Assembly (NCBI RefSeq): GCF_900142955.1 | Contig: NZ_FRCP01000005.1 | Coordinates: 62,001 to 126,000 of the forward strand | Reading direction: 5' to 3' | DNA: 64,000 nucleotides | Source of the DNA: Anaerosporobacter mobilis DSM 15930 | GTDB lineage: Bacteria > Bacillota > Clostridia > Lachnospirales > Lachnospiraceae | In this document: positions 43,701 through 52,364 of the stretch, piece by piece | Position numbering within the stretch: position 1 is the first letter of the stretch | Layout of the letters: each line of letters begins with the position of its first letter | Notes under the pieces: generated by a model | The model's database searches: none | Told to the model about the DNA's origin: nothing | What the model saw: the letters and a program-made list of their open reading frames with translations, nothing else | Program-made: the position numbers and the translations under genes

Positions 43701-43941
43701 ATGCACCTACACTACCACTTAAATTAAAATTACTAAGTACTAAAATAACAGCAACAACAAGAGTAATTACTATTGTTATCTCGTCCTTATAACGACTCAT
43801 CCCATACTGGTTATTTTGATGGCCGCTATTCTTTCTTGTATTCCCCTTTTTACGTCCAGAAGCTCCACTTCTACTAGTAGATGGTTTTTTACTAGGTGCT
43901 TTCTTCGTTGACGAAGCAGGCTTTCTTTGAGTTGCCGCCAT
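40792..43941 (-). CDS. ftsK: DNA translocase FtsK/SpoIIIE
   Basis: 1049 residues. A basic N-terminus (1-50) leads to four or more membrane helices (~55-200), then a ~350-residue acidic, low-complexity linker. The RecA-like motor (~570-970) has IAGATGSGKSVCINTLI (Walker A) and QIVIIVDELADLMM (Walker B). A winged-helix gamma domain for polar DNA motifs closes it (SIGMLQRVYKIGFNRAARIMDQLYEAG). It pumps chromosomal DNA at the division or sporulation septum. The ATG follows GGAGG. It lies 14 nt after uppP. Confidence 0.96.
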   Translation of the reverse strand: MAATQRKPASSTKKAPSKKPSTSRSGASGRKKGNTRKNSGHQNNQYGMSRYKDEITIVITLVVAVILVLSNFNLSGSVGAFINRFTFGMFGLLAYFLPYILFFGVAFHISNKGNYTATIKLISSICFVCMVAAFVQLVTIDYNSEWSIFGYYTASASNKNGGGFIGGVIYSIMYPLFGFAGTLVILLAIMTLLIMFITERLLFASLGKKSAVKLKEMKARRVEVKKARDESYYSEEYDGYDDEVYGEPEPKHVSQSKGGQEEDAIPFDTRKSAKGERRKKAKTFTFHGASQNTKSSAQTKEAISNDTVVPVHEASEASVTTSSAPLDEVKPFDFDSIPIYRGDQTSNYDYDETPIYKEEMKRKFSQAKDYDIKKLAEQIMNESFDGDSTKVDKVTVRNSTAIERKKTSPKDVDVFGDTMQSDSMNTLYSSTPNLNQVQGHTEGATSGEEPKSNDFVCNDVYTQEHQTSSNDDLESTTFKDQIEEDNFDDFRVDLKALENEEVEEAFLNATDQEGIQTLRTDNEHNVSSNVNHKETARNKDVEQKDNVGSTQVEPVIEEVEEPFVYEFPPLDLLTRPKKSSKGVSDGELKETAMKLQQTLQSFGVGVTITNVSCGPAVTRYELQPEQGVKVSKITNLADDIKLNLAAADIRIEAPIPGKAAVGIEVPNKENSSVMFRELIEGKDFKEHGSNLAFAVGKDIGGQVVVTDIAKMPHLLIAGATGSGKSVCINTLIMSILYKAHPDDVKLIMVDPKVVELSVYNGIPHLLIPVVTDPKKASAALNWAVMEMTDRYNRFAELGVRDIKGYNTKIEKVKEFNDEKFKKMPQIVIIVDELADLMMVAPGEVEDAICRLAQMARAAGIHLIIATQRPSVNVITGLIKANVPSRIAFSVSSAIDSRTIIDSSGAEKLLGKGDMLFFPSGYPKPVRIQGAFVSDKEVSGVVEFLSSQRSKPSYNEEITNKITSAPSSEGATAPANDRDDYFVEAGKFIIEKDKASIGMLQRVYKIGFNRAARIMDQLYEAGVVGPEEGTKPRKVLMSEVEFEQYVDEYV

Positions 43942-43954
43942 TAATAATTCCTCC

Positions 43955-44830
43955 TTAAGCTACAAAATTCCATATAACTGCTATAGTACCTACTACAAAA
44001 CAATAGTAAGCAAATCCTTTATATTTTTTCCCACGTACAACAACTAACATAGTCTTAATGCATATATATCCTACGATAGCTGCAATTATTGTACCAATTA
44101 CATATGCCACTACTTCAGTAGATTCAACTGCAAGTGTACCAAAATCTTTAATTTGTAAAATGACCGCACCAAATATTGCTGGTATCGACATAATGAACGA
44201 ATACTTAACAGCAAAATTAGTATCTAATCCACATGACAAACAAGCTGTAATTGTTGTTCCCGAACGCGACAACCCCGGAAGTGTTGCAATTCCTTGCGTC
44301 AAACCAATAATTCCTGCATTCGCATAGGTAACATCATTGGCCCGTTTCTTACCAGAAACTGTTCGGTCTGCAATTAATAATAATACACCAGTTAATAATA
44401 AACATAAACCTGGTACAATTAATGTTTCACTTGTAACTTCTACAACCTCTTTTAATAAGAGTGCAACTATTCCTGTTGGTATTGTTGATACAACAATAAG
44501 CATAACAAATTTGCGATAAGCAGAACTTATCACCTTATTATACTCTTTTTTATCTTTTGAATGTAAATTATGTACCAGGCGACCTATATTAACAATGAAA
44601 TCTCCTAGAATACCAAACCCCTCTATAATTAACTGTTTAATATCTTTCCAGAAAGATACTAATACTGCAACTAGCGTACCAAAGTGTAACATTACATCAA
44701 ATAACAAACCTGTATCTGTATTTATATGCAAGATATGTTTCATAATAGATAAATGTCCAGAACTACTAATTGGTAAAAACTCTGCAATTCCTTGAACAAT
44801 TCCCATTATGATTGCCTGTAATATTGTCAT
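43955..44830 (-). CDS. uppP: undecaprenyl-diphosphatase UppP (BacA)
   Basis: A 291-residue polytopic membrane enzyme that recycles undecaprenyl pyrophosphate for cell-wall synthesis; overexpression gives bacitracin resistance. Active-site motifs are VQGIAEFLPISSSGHLSI (near 15-32) and LPGLSRSGTTITACL (near 185). About eight hydrophobic helices are visible. The start at 44830 is set by GGGAGGAG 5 nt before the ATG; an in-frame ATG ten codons upstream overlaps that site. It is followed closely by ftsK. Confidence 0.94.
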   Translation of the reverse strand: MTILQAIIMGIVQGIAEFLPISSSGHLSIMKHILHINTDTGLLFDVMLHFGTLVAVLVSFWKDIKQLIIEGFGILGDFIVNIGRLVHNLHSKDKKEYNKVISSAYRKFVMLIVVSTIPTGIVALLLKEVVEVTSETLIVPGLCLLLTGVLLLIADRTVSGKKRANDVTYANAGIIGLTQGIATLPGLSRSGTTITACLSCGLDTNFAVKYSFIMSIPAIFGAVILQIKDFGTLAVESTEVVAYVIGTIIAAIVGYICIKTMLVVVRGKKYKGFAYYCFVVGTIAVIWNFVA

Positions 44831-45045
44831 GGTTTCTCCTCCCACGTTTACTTGTCCCAAAATCCGTAATCATAACACTGAACGGACTTGCCACTCGTTT
44901 CAGCGGCGTTACACGCCATTACATAAAAAATTGATTCTATGTATGATAAGATTATACGCTTTCTTAACTTACATTAGAACCAATTTAATTATACCTTTTC
45001 TATTTGTGATAAGCAAGAGGTAATCATTATTTTTCAAAGTTACCA

Positions 45046-45091
45046 ACTACTTGTTTTGTTTTGCTACTTGTATTTCTACTTATTTTGTTTT
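45046..45091. repeat. imperfect 19-bp direct repeat at the tepA 3' end
   Basis: On the minus strand AGCAAAACAAAATAAGTAG (containing the TAA stop) is repeated 8 nt later as AGCAAAACAAAACAAGTAG, with 18 of 19 bases identical. It looks like a recent local duplication downstream of the coding end. Confidence 0.6.
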
Positions 45092-45882
45092 GCTCTTTCT
45101 TCTATCATATCATATAACTTCTCAATTGCTTCATGAATTCCACCTACAGCATCCACAATTCCTTCGTCAACTGCTTGGGAACCCACTAAGATTGTACCAA
45201 GATCCCTTGATAACATGGTAGTATTAAACATCATGGTTTCAATTCTCTCTTTACTCGCATTGCTATGATTAGATATAAAACCGACAATACGATCTTGCAT
45301 AATTTTAAAATAATCATATGTCTGTCTAGATCCAATTACTGTTCCGCTCATTCGGACAGGATGAATTATAACCGTACCCGTAGGTACTATGAAGGAATAA
45401 TCCGTTGCTACTGCTAGCGGCACTCCAATAGAGTGACTATCTCCAATAATTAAGGAAACTGTTGGTTTGCTTAAGGAAGCAATCATCTCAGCTATAGCAA
45501 GTCCAGATTCAACAGCTCCACCGATCGTATTGACTAGGACTAAAACTCCTTCAATGTCATCACTATCTTCTAGGACTGCTAATTGAGGAAGAATATGTTC
45601 ATATTTTGTAGTCTTCGTTTGTTGTGATAAACATTCATGCCCCTCAATTTCACCGATAATTGTTAAGAGATGTAATTTATGATCCCTTTTGTTCTTATCG
45701 AGTGTGACTTGACCATATTCCCGAACCTTATCATTCTGAAGTTTCTCCGCTTCTTTTGCTGTTTTATCATCAACTATTATATTACCTTGACTACTATTCT
45801 CATTGTTTCCTGATTTATTAATTTCATCGCTATTTTCCATGTAATTTACAGCATCAATATCGCATAGATTCTTTGTTTGCAT
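45076..45882 (-). CDS. tepA: TepA-type ClpP-like serine protease
   Basis: 268 residues of the ClpP/TepA family. An N-terminal ~60-residue polar extension precedes the crotonase-like fold. VLVNTIGGAVESGLAIAEMI (near 130) is the ClpP substrate-site strand. LIIGDSHSIGVPLAVATDYS holds the Ser nucleophile in the TepA-type GHS/DSHSIG position. TVIIHPVRMSGTVIGSRQTY holds the His. TepA aids protein export or degrades signal peptides in Bacillus. It precedes uppP-ftsK, as tepA neighbours ftsK/spoIIIE in several Firmicutes. The tail codons overlap a short direct repeat. Confidence 0.88.
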   Translation of the reverse strand: MQTKNLCDIDAVNYMENSDEINKSGNNENSSQGNIIVDDKTAKEAEKLQNDKVREYGQVTLDKNKRDHKLHLLTIIGEIEGHECLSQQTKTTKYEHILPQLAVLEDSDDIEGVLVLVNTIGGAVESGLAIAEMIASLSKPTVSLIIGDSHSIGVPLAVATDYSFIVPTGTVIIHPVRMSGTVIGSRQTYDYFKIMQDRIVGFISNHSNASKERIETMMFNTTMLSRDLGTILVGSQAVDEGIVDAVGGIHEAIEKLYDMIEERAKQNK

Positions 45883-45956
45883 AGTAACTTTACCTCACTT
45901 ATTTTTCAAATAGTATGTGAGTTTTTGACCATCCCTATTCAAACTTAATCTAAACC

Positions 45957-46355
45957 TTACTCTATTTCCTTACCAATTAACATATCCTTCTCAACGATAT
46001 GTTTTACTAACCAATCGCCTAGATAGGTAAGGAGATTCATAATAGCATCTTCTTGATTATTATCTATCTCATCAAGGTTAATTTCTTCTAACATCGCTAC
46101 AAACTCATGATGATCCATTTTCTGTGAAAACATCATCTTATGCCCTATTTTTTGCATATACTCTTCTTCATACGTAAAATGTTGCTTTGTATATTCTGTT
46201 AATTCCTTGAGAATCTCAACAATCCCATCATATTTGTCTACAATAAATTCATTTGTTAAAAGTGTATATGCTTTTTCTGCTATTTGAAACAATCTCTCAT
46301 GCTGTTCATCAATCTCTTTAATACCAATCTTATACTCCTCTTTCATCTCAAACAT
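45957..46355 (-). CDS. bacteriohemerythrin
   Basis: 132 residues with the complete di-iron site. Ligands are in KEIDEQHERLF (His, Glu), QHFTYEEEYM (His, Glu), KMDHHEF (His) and WLVKHIVEKDMLIG (His, Asp). It binds oxygen reversibly in a four-helix bundle. In an anaerobe it likely scavenges or senses oxygen. A GGAG site lies 8 nt before the ATG. It is a single-gene unit with its own promoter. Confidence 0.94.
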   Translation of the reverse strand: MFEMKEEYKIGIKEIDEQHERLFQIAEKAYTLLTNEFIVDKYDGIVEILKELTEYTKQHFTYEEEYMQKIGHKMMFSQKMDHHEFVAMLEEINLDEIDNNQEDAIMNLLTYLGDWLVKHIVEKDMLIGKEIE

Positions 46356-46415
46356 CTTATTTTCTCCTTCACTTTTATTAATAGAATGCTTAATTATGTA
46401 CGACTAATAATATTC

Positions 46416-46444
46416 ATTCTATCTTATATGTTTAATATTGTAAA
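46416..46444 (-). promoter_or_regulatory. promoter for the hemerythrin gene
   Basis: On the minus strand: -35 TTTACA, 17-nt spacer, -10 TAGAAT (each 5/6), about 60 nt upstream of the ATG. Confidence 0.6.
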
Positions 46445-46527
46445 TACATTTATCAATAATCAAATCTTAGGTACTAAAACCGATTACATAGAATACCCTA
46501 TATTATAAGAAAATATGAGGTAGTAAT

Positions 46528-46665
46528 ATGATGTGGTTAATAGCTACCGTTTTACGTACAACTTTTATACTATTAATTGTTTTTATCTTCTACTCAATCA
46601 TGATTGGGTTTACACTTCTCATTTTACATATTCTTCAAATCCTAGATGCCAAAAAACGTCAATGA
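46528..46665 (+). CDS. 45-residue hydrophobic membrane peptide
   Basis: A short gene: MMWLIATVLRTTFILLIVF, continuing with FYSIMIGFTLLILHILQIL and a basic tail DAKKRQ. GAGG lies 7 nt before the ATG at 46528. It is a single, nearly continuous membrane helix of 35-38 residues with a cytoplasmic positive end. It sits in the 470-bp gap between the divergent hemerythrin gene and the convergent sulfhydrylase gene, and a terminator follows. No family is recognised. Size and ribosome site favour a real small membrane protein, but conservation is untested. Confidence 0.55.
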   Translation: MMWLIATVLRTTFILLIVFIFYSIMIGFTLLILHILQILDAKKRQ

Positions 46666-46733
46666 TAAGCAATCCTAAGCGAAGCGTCACACCCCAGATT
46701 CCAGATTACCCTATTACTTTCTAGAAATCAGGA

Positions 46734-46785
46734 AAGACAATTCATCAAATTGTATACTATACCTTGATAAATTGTCTTCTTTATT
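46734..46785. terminator. terminator between the small peptide and the sulfhydrylase gene
   Basis: AAGACAATTCATCAA pairs with TTGATAAATTGTCTT (one mismatch), followed by CTTTATTATT on the plus strand and AA-rich sequence on the minus side. It is probably bidirectional. Confidence 0.7.
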
Positions 46786-46826
46786 ATTCATAGCAGTTGA
46801 AAGTAGAAAAACGTGCTTTCTACTAA

Positions 46827-48101
46827 TTAAATTTGTGCAAAAGCTTGCTCTAAATCCTTTATAATATCTACGATATCTTCTATGCCCACTGACATTCGAA
46901 TTAACTCTGGTTCAACTCCTGATTGTACTAATTGTTCATCTGTAAGTTGACGATGTGTTGTACTTGCAGGATGAAGTACACTTGTACGCGCATCAGCTAC
47001 ATGTACTACGATAGCTGCAAGTTTTAGTTTTTCCATAAGATTTGCAGCGACTTCTCTTCCACCCTTAACGCCAAAGGATACAACACCACAATTTCCCTTT
47101 GGTAGATATTTCTTAGCTAATTCATGATACTTATTGCTCTCTAGACCTGGATAGTTAACCCAAGATACTTTATCATTTGATTCTAACCATTTCGCAACCG
47201 CCAATGCATTTTCACAATGGCGTTCTACACGTAGATGTAGTGTTTCTAAACCAACATTAAGTAAGAAGGCATTCAATGGTGCTGGAGTTGCTCCCATATC
47301 TCTCATAAGTTGAACTCTTGCTTTGGTTATGTAAGCGGCTTTTCCGCAATCTCTTGCATATATCATACCATGGTAGGACTCATCTGGTGTAGATAATCCA
47401 GGGAATTTGTCTGAATTCCAATCAAAATTACCACTATCCACAATAACACCACCAAGGGCAATAGCATGACCGTCCATATATTTTGAAGTTGAATGAATAA
47501 CGATATCAGCTCCGTATTCAAACGGTCTACAATTAATAGGTGTAGCAAATGTATTATCTATAATTAAAGGAATACCATTCTGATGGGCAAGTTTTGCCAT
47601 CTTCTCAATATCACATACAACTAGTGTAGGATTGGAGATTGTTTCAGTAAAGATACATTTTGTATTCTCTTGAACCGCTTTTTGTAATTCCTCGATTGGT
47701 GCGTCCGGATCGACGAAAGTAACATCAATTCCTAGTTTTTTGAATGTAACACCAAGTAAATTAGTTGAACCACCGTAGATAGCAATAGATGCTACAACAT
47801 GATCACCTGCTCCACAGATATTTAATATAGCAAATGTAGTTGCTGCTTGCCCTGTCGAAGTACATAAAGCTCCAACACCACCTTCTAGTGTTGCAATTTT
47901 TCTTTCAACAGCGTCAACTGTTGGATTGCTAAGTCTTGAATAGAAGAAACCTTCCGCTTCAAGGTCAAATAATTTACCTACTTGGTCACTGGTATCGTAT
48001 TTGTATGTAGTAGACTGATAGATTGGTAGAACTCTCGGTTCTCCATTCTTTGGTTCATATCCAGATTGAATACAATTTGTACTAATACTATAATCGTTCA
48101 T
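46827..48101 (-). CDS. O-acetylhomoserine (thiol)-lyase, PLP-dependent
   Basis: A 424-residue Cys/Met-metabolism PLP enzyme. SRLSNPTVDAVERKIATLEGG (near 50-70) and the Schiff-base Lys in VIHSTSKYMDGH (near 205) are visible. The sequence NPT...FATPINCRPFEYGADIV is typical of O-acetylhomoserine sulfhydrylases (MetY), longer than cystathionine synthases. It makes homocysteine from O-acetylhomoserine and sulfide. The start at 48101 has AGGTGAT upstream; the ATG five codons earlier contains that site. It is monocistronic with a good promoter. Confidence 0.9.
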   Translation of the reverse strand: MNDYSISTNCIQSGYEPKNGEPRVLPIYQSTTYKYDTSDQVGKLFDLEAEGFFYSRLSNPTVDAVERKIATLEGGVGALCTSTGQAATTFAILNICGAGDHVVASIAIYGGSTNLLGVTFKKLGIDVTFVDPDAPIEELQKAVQENTKCIFTETISNPTLVVCDIEKMAKLAHQNGIPLIIDNTFATPINCRPFEYGADIVIHSTSKYMDGHAIALGGVIVDSGNFDWNSDKFPGLSTPDESYHGMIYARDCGKAAYITKARVQLMRDMGATPAPLNAFLLNVGLETLHLRVERHCENALAVAKWLESNDKVSWVNYPGLESNKYHELAKKYLPKGNCGVVSFGVKGGREVAANLMEKLKLAAIVVHVADARTSVLHPASTTHRQLTDEQLVQSGVEPELIRMSVGIEDIVDIIKDLEQAFAQI

Positions 48102-48178
48102 CTTATCACCTTTCATGTCATAAATTAAGTGAACGGCTTTACCTTTTAACGTAATGCATTGATAAATTCACTGAATTC

Positions 48179-48208
48179 ATTTTATAACTAATACAACTGT
48201 TTTGTCAA
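48179..48208 (-). promoter_or_regulatory. promoter for the O-acetylhomoserine sulfhydrylase gene
   Basis: On the minus strand: perfect -35 TTGACA, 18-nt spacer, -10 TAAAAT. The leader is too short (~75 nt) for an S-box riboswitch. The rest of 48102-48361 holds a stem-loop at 48295-48329 (GGAACtTAGGCTC / GAGCCTtAtGTTCC), probably the 3' end of the dut transcript. Confidence 0.65.
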
Positions 48209-48361
48209 TGATAAAAGACACGAATCGACGTTTGTCCATCTTCTTCATCCGCAATATTTATTTATACAAATGCGGATCACGGTATAAAGTCGTCGGAACT
48301 TAGGCTCTGTATTTTGAGCCTTATGTTCCACAACAAAAACTTCAACGGGGCGAGAATCTTA

Positions 48362-48796
48362 TTAGTTCTTACCAGTCGAACCAATGCCTCCACGGTCTTT
48401 GCCCGTTAATGCACTTACCTCATTAAAAATTAAGGTTGGTTGATGTTTTTCTATTCTGAACTGACAGATACGATCATTCTTACAGATTTTAGTGTCGCGT
48501 AAAGCAATTGCTGGCATATACCACCAATCATTTGGTCCGCAATATGATTCATCTACTAATCCCATATGGTTTGATTGTATGATTCCGAAATTCTTATACG
48601 TACTGCTTCTTGGTATAATATGGGCTTCATATCCTTCTGGCAGTTGCATTGCTACACCTAACGGAATTAAGCGAAATTCTCCTTCTTTTAACTCTACATC
48701 CTCTGCTGCACGAAGGTCAATCCAATCTGATTTCCCATCAATGTATTCCAGTCTATGAATTGAGTCGTCTAAATATTGTATCTTTATAGTTTCCAT
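48362..48796 (-). CDS. dut: dUTP diphosphatase
   Basis: A 144-residue trimeric dUTPase with all five motifs: DLRAAEDVELKEGE, IIPRSSTYKNFGI (phosphate loop), NHMGLVDESYCGPNDWW (catalytic Asp), CQFRIEKHQPTL, and the C-terminal RGGIGSTGKN arm that closes over the substrate. It keeps uracil out of DNA. Its ATG lies 13 nt inside the end of the upstream M16 gene, so the two are translationally coupled. Confidence 0.93.
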   Translation of the reverse strand: METIKIQYLDDSIHRLEYIDGKSDWIDLRAAEDVELKEGEFRLIPLGVAMQLPEGYEAHIIPRSSTYKNFGIIQSNHMGLVDESYCGPNDWWYMPAIALRDTKICKNDRICQFRIEKHQPTLIFNEVSALTGKDRGGIGSTGKN

Positions 48797-50046
48797 CTTT
48801 GTTCTATTCCTTTCACAATCTTCTTATCCAGATTACCAACTAAGGCAATACTGCATGAAGTTTCATCAAGTATATCCTTAGCCAATGCATTTACATTCTC
48901 TCTCGTAATTGTGTTAACACGCTCTATCACATCATTAAGCGGAATTATCTTTCCATATTTCATTATGTGCTTTGCATTACTATCCATACGGTTTCTCGTA
49001 CTTTCGCTAGCAATCGTAAGATTAACACAAATCTGCTTCTTTGTCTCTTCTATATCTTTCTCAGAGAAACCTTCTTCCTTCACTTCACTAATGATATGGA
49101 AAATCTCATCATATATAGTAAGAGCAGGTTCTGGATTCGTCGCCGCATAGATATGAAATAAACCTGTTGTTACAAAACTACTTTCATAGGAATAGATGGA
49201 GTAGGTTAACCCCATATCCTCTCGTATTCTTTGGAATAGCATACAATTTGCGCTTTCTCCAAGTATGTCATTCATAACCGTTAACTCATATCTTCTTTCA
49301 TCTATGTTCGCAATCGAAGGAAACGCAATATTAATATGCATCTGTTCAATATCTTTCTCGTCTTTATATATGCATTTCTTATATGTTGGAATCGTTAATA
49401 TCGGACGAGTTGCCGTAACCGGAATCGTTCCAAAGCACAACTCTAATTGCTTTAATATGGTTTCTTCATTATAATTACCCGCAATGGAGATAATCATATT
49501 ATCAGCAGTATAATACTGATTTCTAAATTCCATCAACTGTTCTCTGGTAAATGTTCGAACAACTTCTTTTTCTCCCGATATTAGATACCCTAGAGGATGT
49601 TGATTCCACACTTCCTTCTGTAACATCTCATGGCACATGTCTTCTGCAGAATCATCGTACATATCGATTTCTTCTAGTACAACTCCCTTTTCTTTCTCAA
49701 GTTCTTCTGCATTAAAAACAGAATTTTGAATCATATCACTAATCATATCGATTGCTATTGGTAGATATTCATCTATCGTTGTAGCATAGAAGTTTGTACA
49801 CTCCTTACTTGTATACGCATTCACATTCCCACCAATCATAGATGTAATGTCTGCTAAATCTCTTGCAGTTCTAGTTGTCGTCCCTTTGAAGAACATATGC
49901 TCTAACATATGAGCAATTCCATTATTACGTGAATTCTCATAAGCAGAACCCACTTTCACCCATACCCCAAAGGATACACTTTTAAGATATGGCATTCTCT
50001 CTAACACAACGGGTAAGCCATTGGACAGCCTAGTTGTGATTGTCAT
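48784..50046 (-). CDS. M16-family zinc metallopeptidase
   Basis: A 420-residue processing-peptidase-type enzyme. The inverted zinc motif is AHMLEHMFFKGT (His46, Glu49, His50). The third ligand is expected in EEIDMYDD near 125. The second half-domain carries the RIREDMGLTYSIYSYESSF strand common to Bacillus YmxG/MlpA-like proteins. In Bacillus and many clostridia this gene follows pnp, exactly as here. Substrates are unknown. It is intact and of normal length. Confidence 0.92.
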   Translation of the reverse strand: MTITTRLSNGLPVVLERMPYLKSVSFGVWVKVGSAYENSRNNGIAHMLEHMFFKGTTTRTARDLADITSMIGGNVNAYTSKECTNFYATTIDEYLPIAIDMISDMIQNSVFNAEELEKEKGVVLEEIDMYDDSAEDMCHEMLQKEVWNQHPLGYLISGEKEVVRTFTREQLMEFRNQYYTADNMIISIAGNYNEETILKQLELCFGTIPVTATRPILTIPTYKKCIYKDEKDIEQMHINIAFPSIANIDERRYELTVMNDILGESANCMLFQRIREDMGLTYSIYSYESSFVTTGLFHIYAATNPEPALTIYDEIFHIISEVKEEGFSEKDIEETKKQICVNLTIASESTRNRMDSNAKHIMKYGKIIPLNDVIERVNTITRENVNALAKDILDETSCSIALVGNLDKKIVKGIEQRWKL

Positions 50047-50076
50047 GAACCTTCCCCTTTCTTTTATAAGTTATTA

Positions 50077-50149
50077 TAGGCACTTACGAAACTCTGGTTA
50101 GAGTATCACGTAAAAGAGTATCTCATAAGCCAACACTTACGAGATACTC
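50077..50149. repeat. MITE-end-like sequence and hairpin in the pnp-M16 gap
   Basis: TAGGCACTTACGAAACTCT at 50077 matches the terminal sequence of the MITE at 13058-13260 (14 of the first 16 bases against its right end). No matching opposite end is seen. Next to it GAGTATCTCaTAAG pairs with CTTAcGAGATACTC (50116-50149), followed on the minus strand by TTTTACG, a possible weak terminator after pnp. Confidence 0.5.
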
Positions 50150-50215
50150 TATACATGCCATTCGGCACGCTCTCACGCACTGTGATATCTATTCCATCAT
50201 CTATAGATAATACTC

Positions 50216-52300
50216 TTATTGAACATCCTTGATACTAAAGCTGATTCTTCCCATCTTATCTTTTCCAAGACAAACAACTTTAACAACATCACCAAGTGAG
50301 AGTACATCTTCAACATGGTTGATTCTATCTTTGGAAATCTTAGAGATGTGAACCATACCTTCTTTACCTGGAGCAAATTCTAGGAATGCACCAAATTCCT
50401 TAATGCTAATTACTTTGCCTTCAAAGATTTGTCCTTCTTCAAAGTCCGTAACGATTGTTTGAATTATACGAATTGCTTCGTTCATCTTATCTGCATCTGT
50501 ACCACATACAGAAACTGCACCGTCATCAGTAATGTCAATTTTAACACCAGTTTGTTCAATGATTGCATTGATTGTTTTACCTCTTTGACCAACTACGTCA
50601 CCAATCTTTGCTGGGTCAATTTGAATTTGAACAATTTTAGGAGCGAATTCCCCAACTTCTGTTCTTGGTTTTGCAATACATGGAATCATAACATCGTTTA
50701 AGATGTGCATTCTTGCTTCTTTTGTTGTCTTAATAGCTTCTTCAATAATTGCTCTTGTAAGTCCGTGAATCTTAATATCCATTTGAATTGCTGTGATACC
50801 ATCAGGTGTACCAGCTACTTTAAAGTCCATATCTCCAAAGAAGTCTTCAAGTCCTTGGATATCTGTTAATACGATATAATCATCGTCTGAATCGCCAGTT
50901 ACTAAACCACAAGAAATACCTGCAACTGGTTTAGTGATTGGAACACCTGCAGCCATCAATGACATTGTAGATGCACAAATAGAAGCTTGTGAAGTAGAAC
51001 CATTTGATTCAAATGTCTCAGATACTGTTCTAATTGCATATGGGAATTCTGACGCACTTGGTAATACTGGAATTAATGCACGTTCTGCTAATGCACCATG
51101 TCCTATTTCACGACGACCAGGTCCTCTTGAAGGTCTTGTTTCACCAACAGAGTATGATGGGAAGTTGTAGTGATGCATATATCTCTTAGAAGTTTCTGCT
51201 TCATCTAAACCATCAATTCTTTGAGCCTCTGAAAGAGGTGCTAATGTTGTAATTGTACAGATTTGAGTTTGTCCTCTTGTGAACATAGCAGAACCATGAA
51301 CTCTAGGTATAATATCAACTTCTGCTGCTAATCTACGAATCTGTGTAATATCTCTACCATCTGGACGTTTATGATCTTTTAAGATCATCTTACGTACTGT
51401 TTTCTTTTGATATTGATAGATAGCTTCGCCAAGCACAGCTAACCATTCTTCATTATCTGCAAATGCTTCCTCTAATTTTGCAGTAATCTTTTTGATATTT
51501 TCTTCTCTGTCTTGTTTAACATCTGTGAATACTGCTTCTTCCATCTCTACTGGAGGAACTACTTCTTTGATTGCTTCGAATAATTCTGCAGGCACTGCAC
51601 AACTCTCGTAACCATGTTTCGCTTTTCCACATTCAGCAACGATTGTATCGATAAATTCGATTACTTTTTGGTTAACTTCATGTGCAGCAAAGATAGCTTC
51701 AATCATCTTGTCTTCTGAAACTTCGTTAGCACCAGCTTCAATCATGATAACTTTCTCTTTTGTTGATGCTACAGTTAATTGAAGATCAGAATTTGCTTTT
51801 TGATCTGCATTTGGATTGAATACGAATTCACCATCTACTAATCCAACTTGCGTTGTAGAACAAGGACCATCAAAAGGAATATCAGAAATCGCTACAGCAA
51901 TTGCTGAACCTATCATAGCTGTAAGTTCTGGACTACAATCAGGGTCCACTGACATAACTAGATTATTAAGAGTTACATCATTTCTATAGTCTTTAGGGAA
52001 TAGCGGACGCATTGGTCTATCGATAACACGAGATGTTAAGATTGCATTTTCAGATGCTTTTCCTTCTCTTTTATTAAAACCACCTGGGATTTTCCCAACG
52101 GCATATAATTTTTCTTCATATTCTACACTAAGTGGGAAGAAATCAATTCCTTCTCTAGGCTTGTCTGATGCAGTAGCTGTAGATAATACAACTGTATCCC
52201 CATAATGCATTAATGCAGCTCCATTCGCTTGTGCTGCTACTCTGCCAACATCAACTGTTAAAGTTCTGCCAGCTAGTTCCATAGAATAACTTTTGAACAT
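50216..52300 (-). CDS. pnp: polyribonucleotide nucleotidyltransferase (PNPase)
   Basis: A 694-residue 3'-5' phosphorolytic exoribonuclease. Two RNase PH domains flank an all-helical segment; motifs include FFPLSVEYEEKLYAVGKIPGGF and SNGSTSQASICAST in the second PH domain. KH (QIQIDPAKIGDVVGQRGKTI) and S1 (GQIFEGKVISIKEFGAFLEF) domains close the protein. Length is normal. The mRNA starts with a long stem-loop (52365-52439). rpsO lies upstream with its own terminator, and the M16 gene lies downstream. Confidence 0.97.
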   Translation of the reverse strand: MFKSYSMELAGRTLTVDVGRVAAQANGAALMHYGDTVVLSTATASDKPREGIDFFPLSVEYEEKLYAVGKIPGGFNKREGKASENAILTSRVIDRPMRPLFPKDYRNDVTLNNLVMSVDPDCSPELTAMIGSAIAVAISDIPFDGPCSTTQVGLVDGEFVFNPNADQKANSDLQLTVASTKEKVIMIEAGANEVSEDKMIEAIFAAHEVNQKVIEFIDTIVAECGKAKHGYESCAVPAELFEAIKEVVPPVEMEEAVFTDVKQDREENIKKITAKLEEAFADNEEWLAVLGEAIYQYQKKTVRKMILKDHKRPDGRDITQIRRLAAEVDIIPRVHGSAMFTRGQTQICTITTLAPLSEAQRIDGLDEAETSKRYMHHYNFPSYSVGETRPSRGPGRREIGHGALAERALIPVLPSASEFPYAIRTVSETFESNGSTSQASICASTMSLMAAGVPITKPVAGISCGLVTGDSDDDYIVLTDIQGLEDFFGDMDFKVAGTPDGITAIQMDIKIHGLTRAIIEEAIKTTKEARMHILNDVMIPCIAKPRTEVGEFAPKIVQIQIDPAKIGDVVGQRGKTINAIIEQTGVKIDITDDGAVSVCGTDADKMNEAIRIIQTIVTDFEEGQIFEGKVISIKEFGAFLEFAPGKEGMVHISKISKDRINHVEDVLSLGDVVKVVCLGKDKMGRISFSIKDVQ

Positions 52301-52364
52301 ATTTTATCTCCTTTTATTTTCAGATTCTTTCTAATGGTAATCTGATTTCTGATTTAATTTTACT

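Noticed and set aside
48102..48361. S-box (SAM) riboswitch for the sulfhydrylase gene
   Set aside because: The leader after the predicted promoter is only about 75 nt and shows none of the conserved S-box helices.
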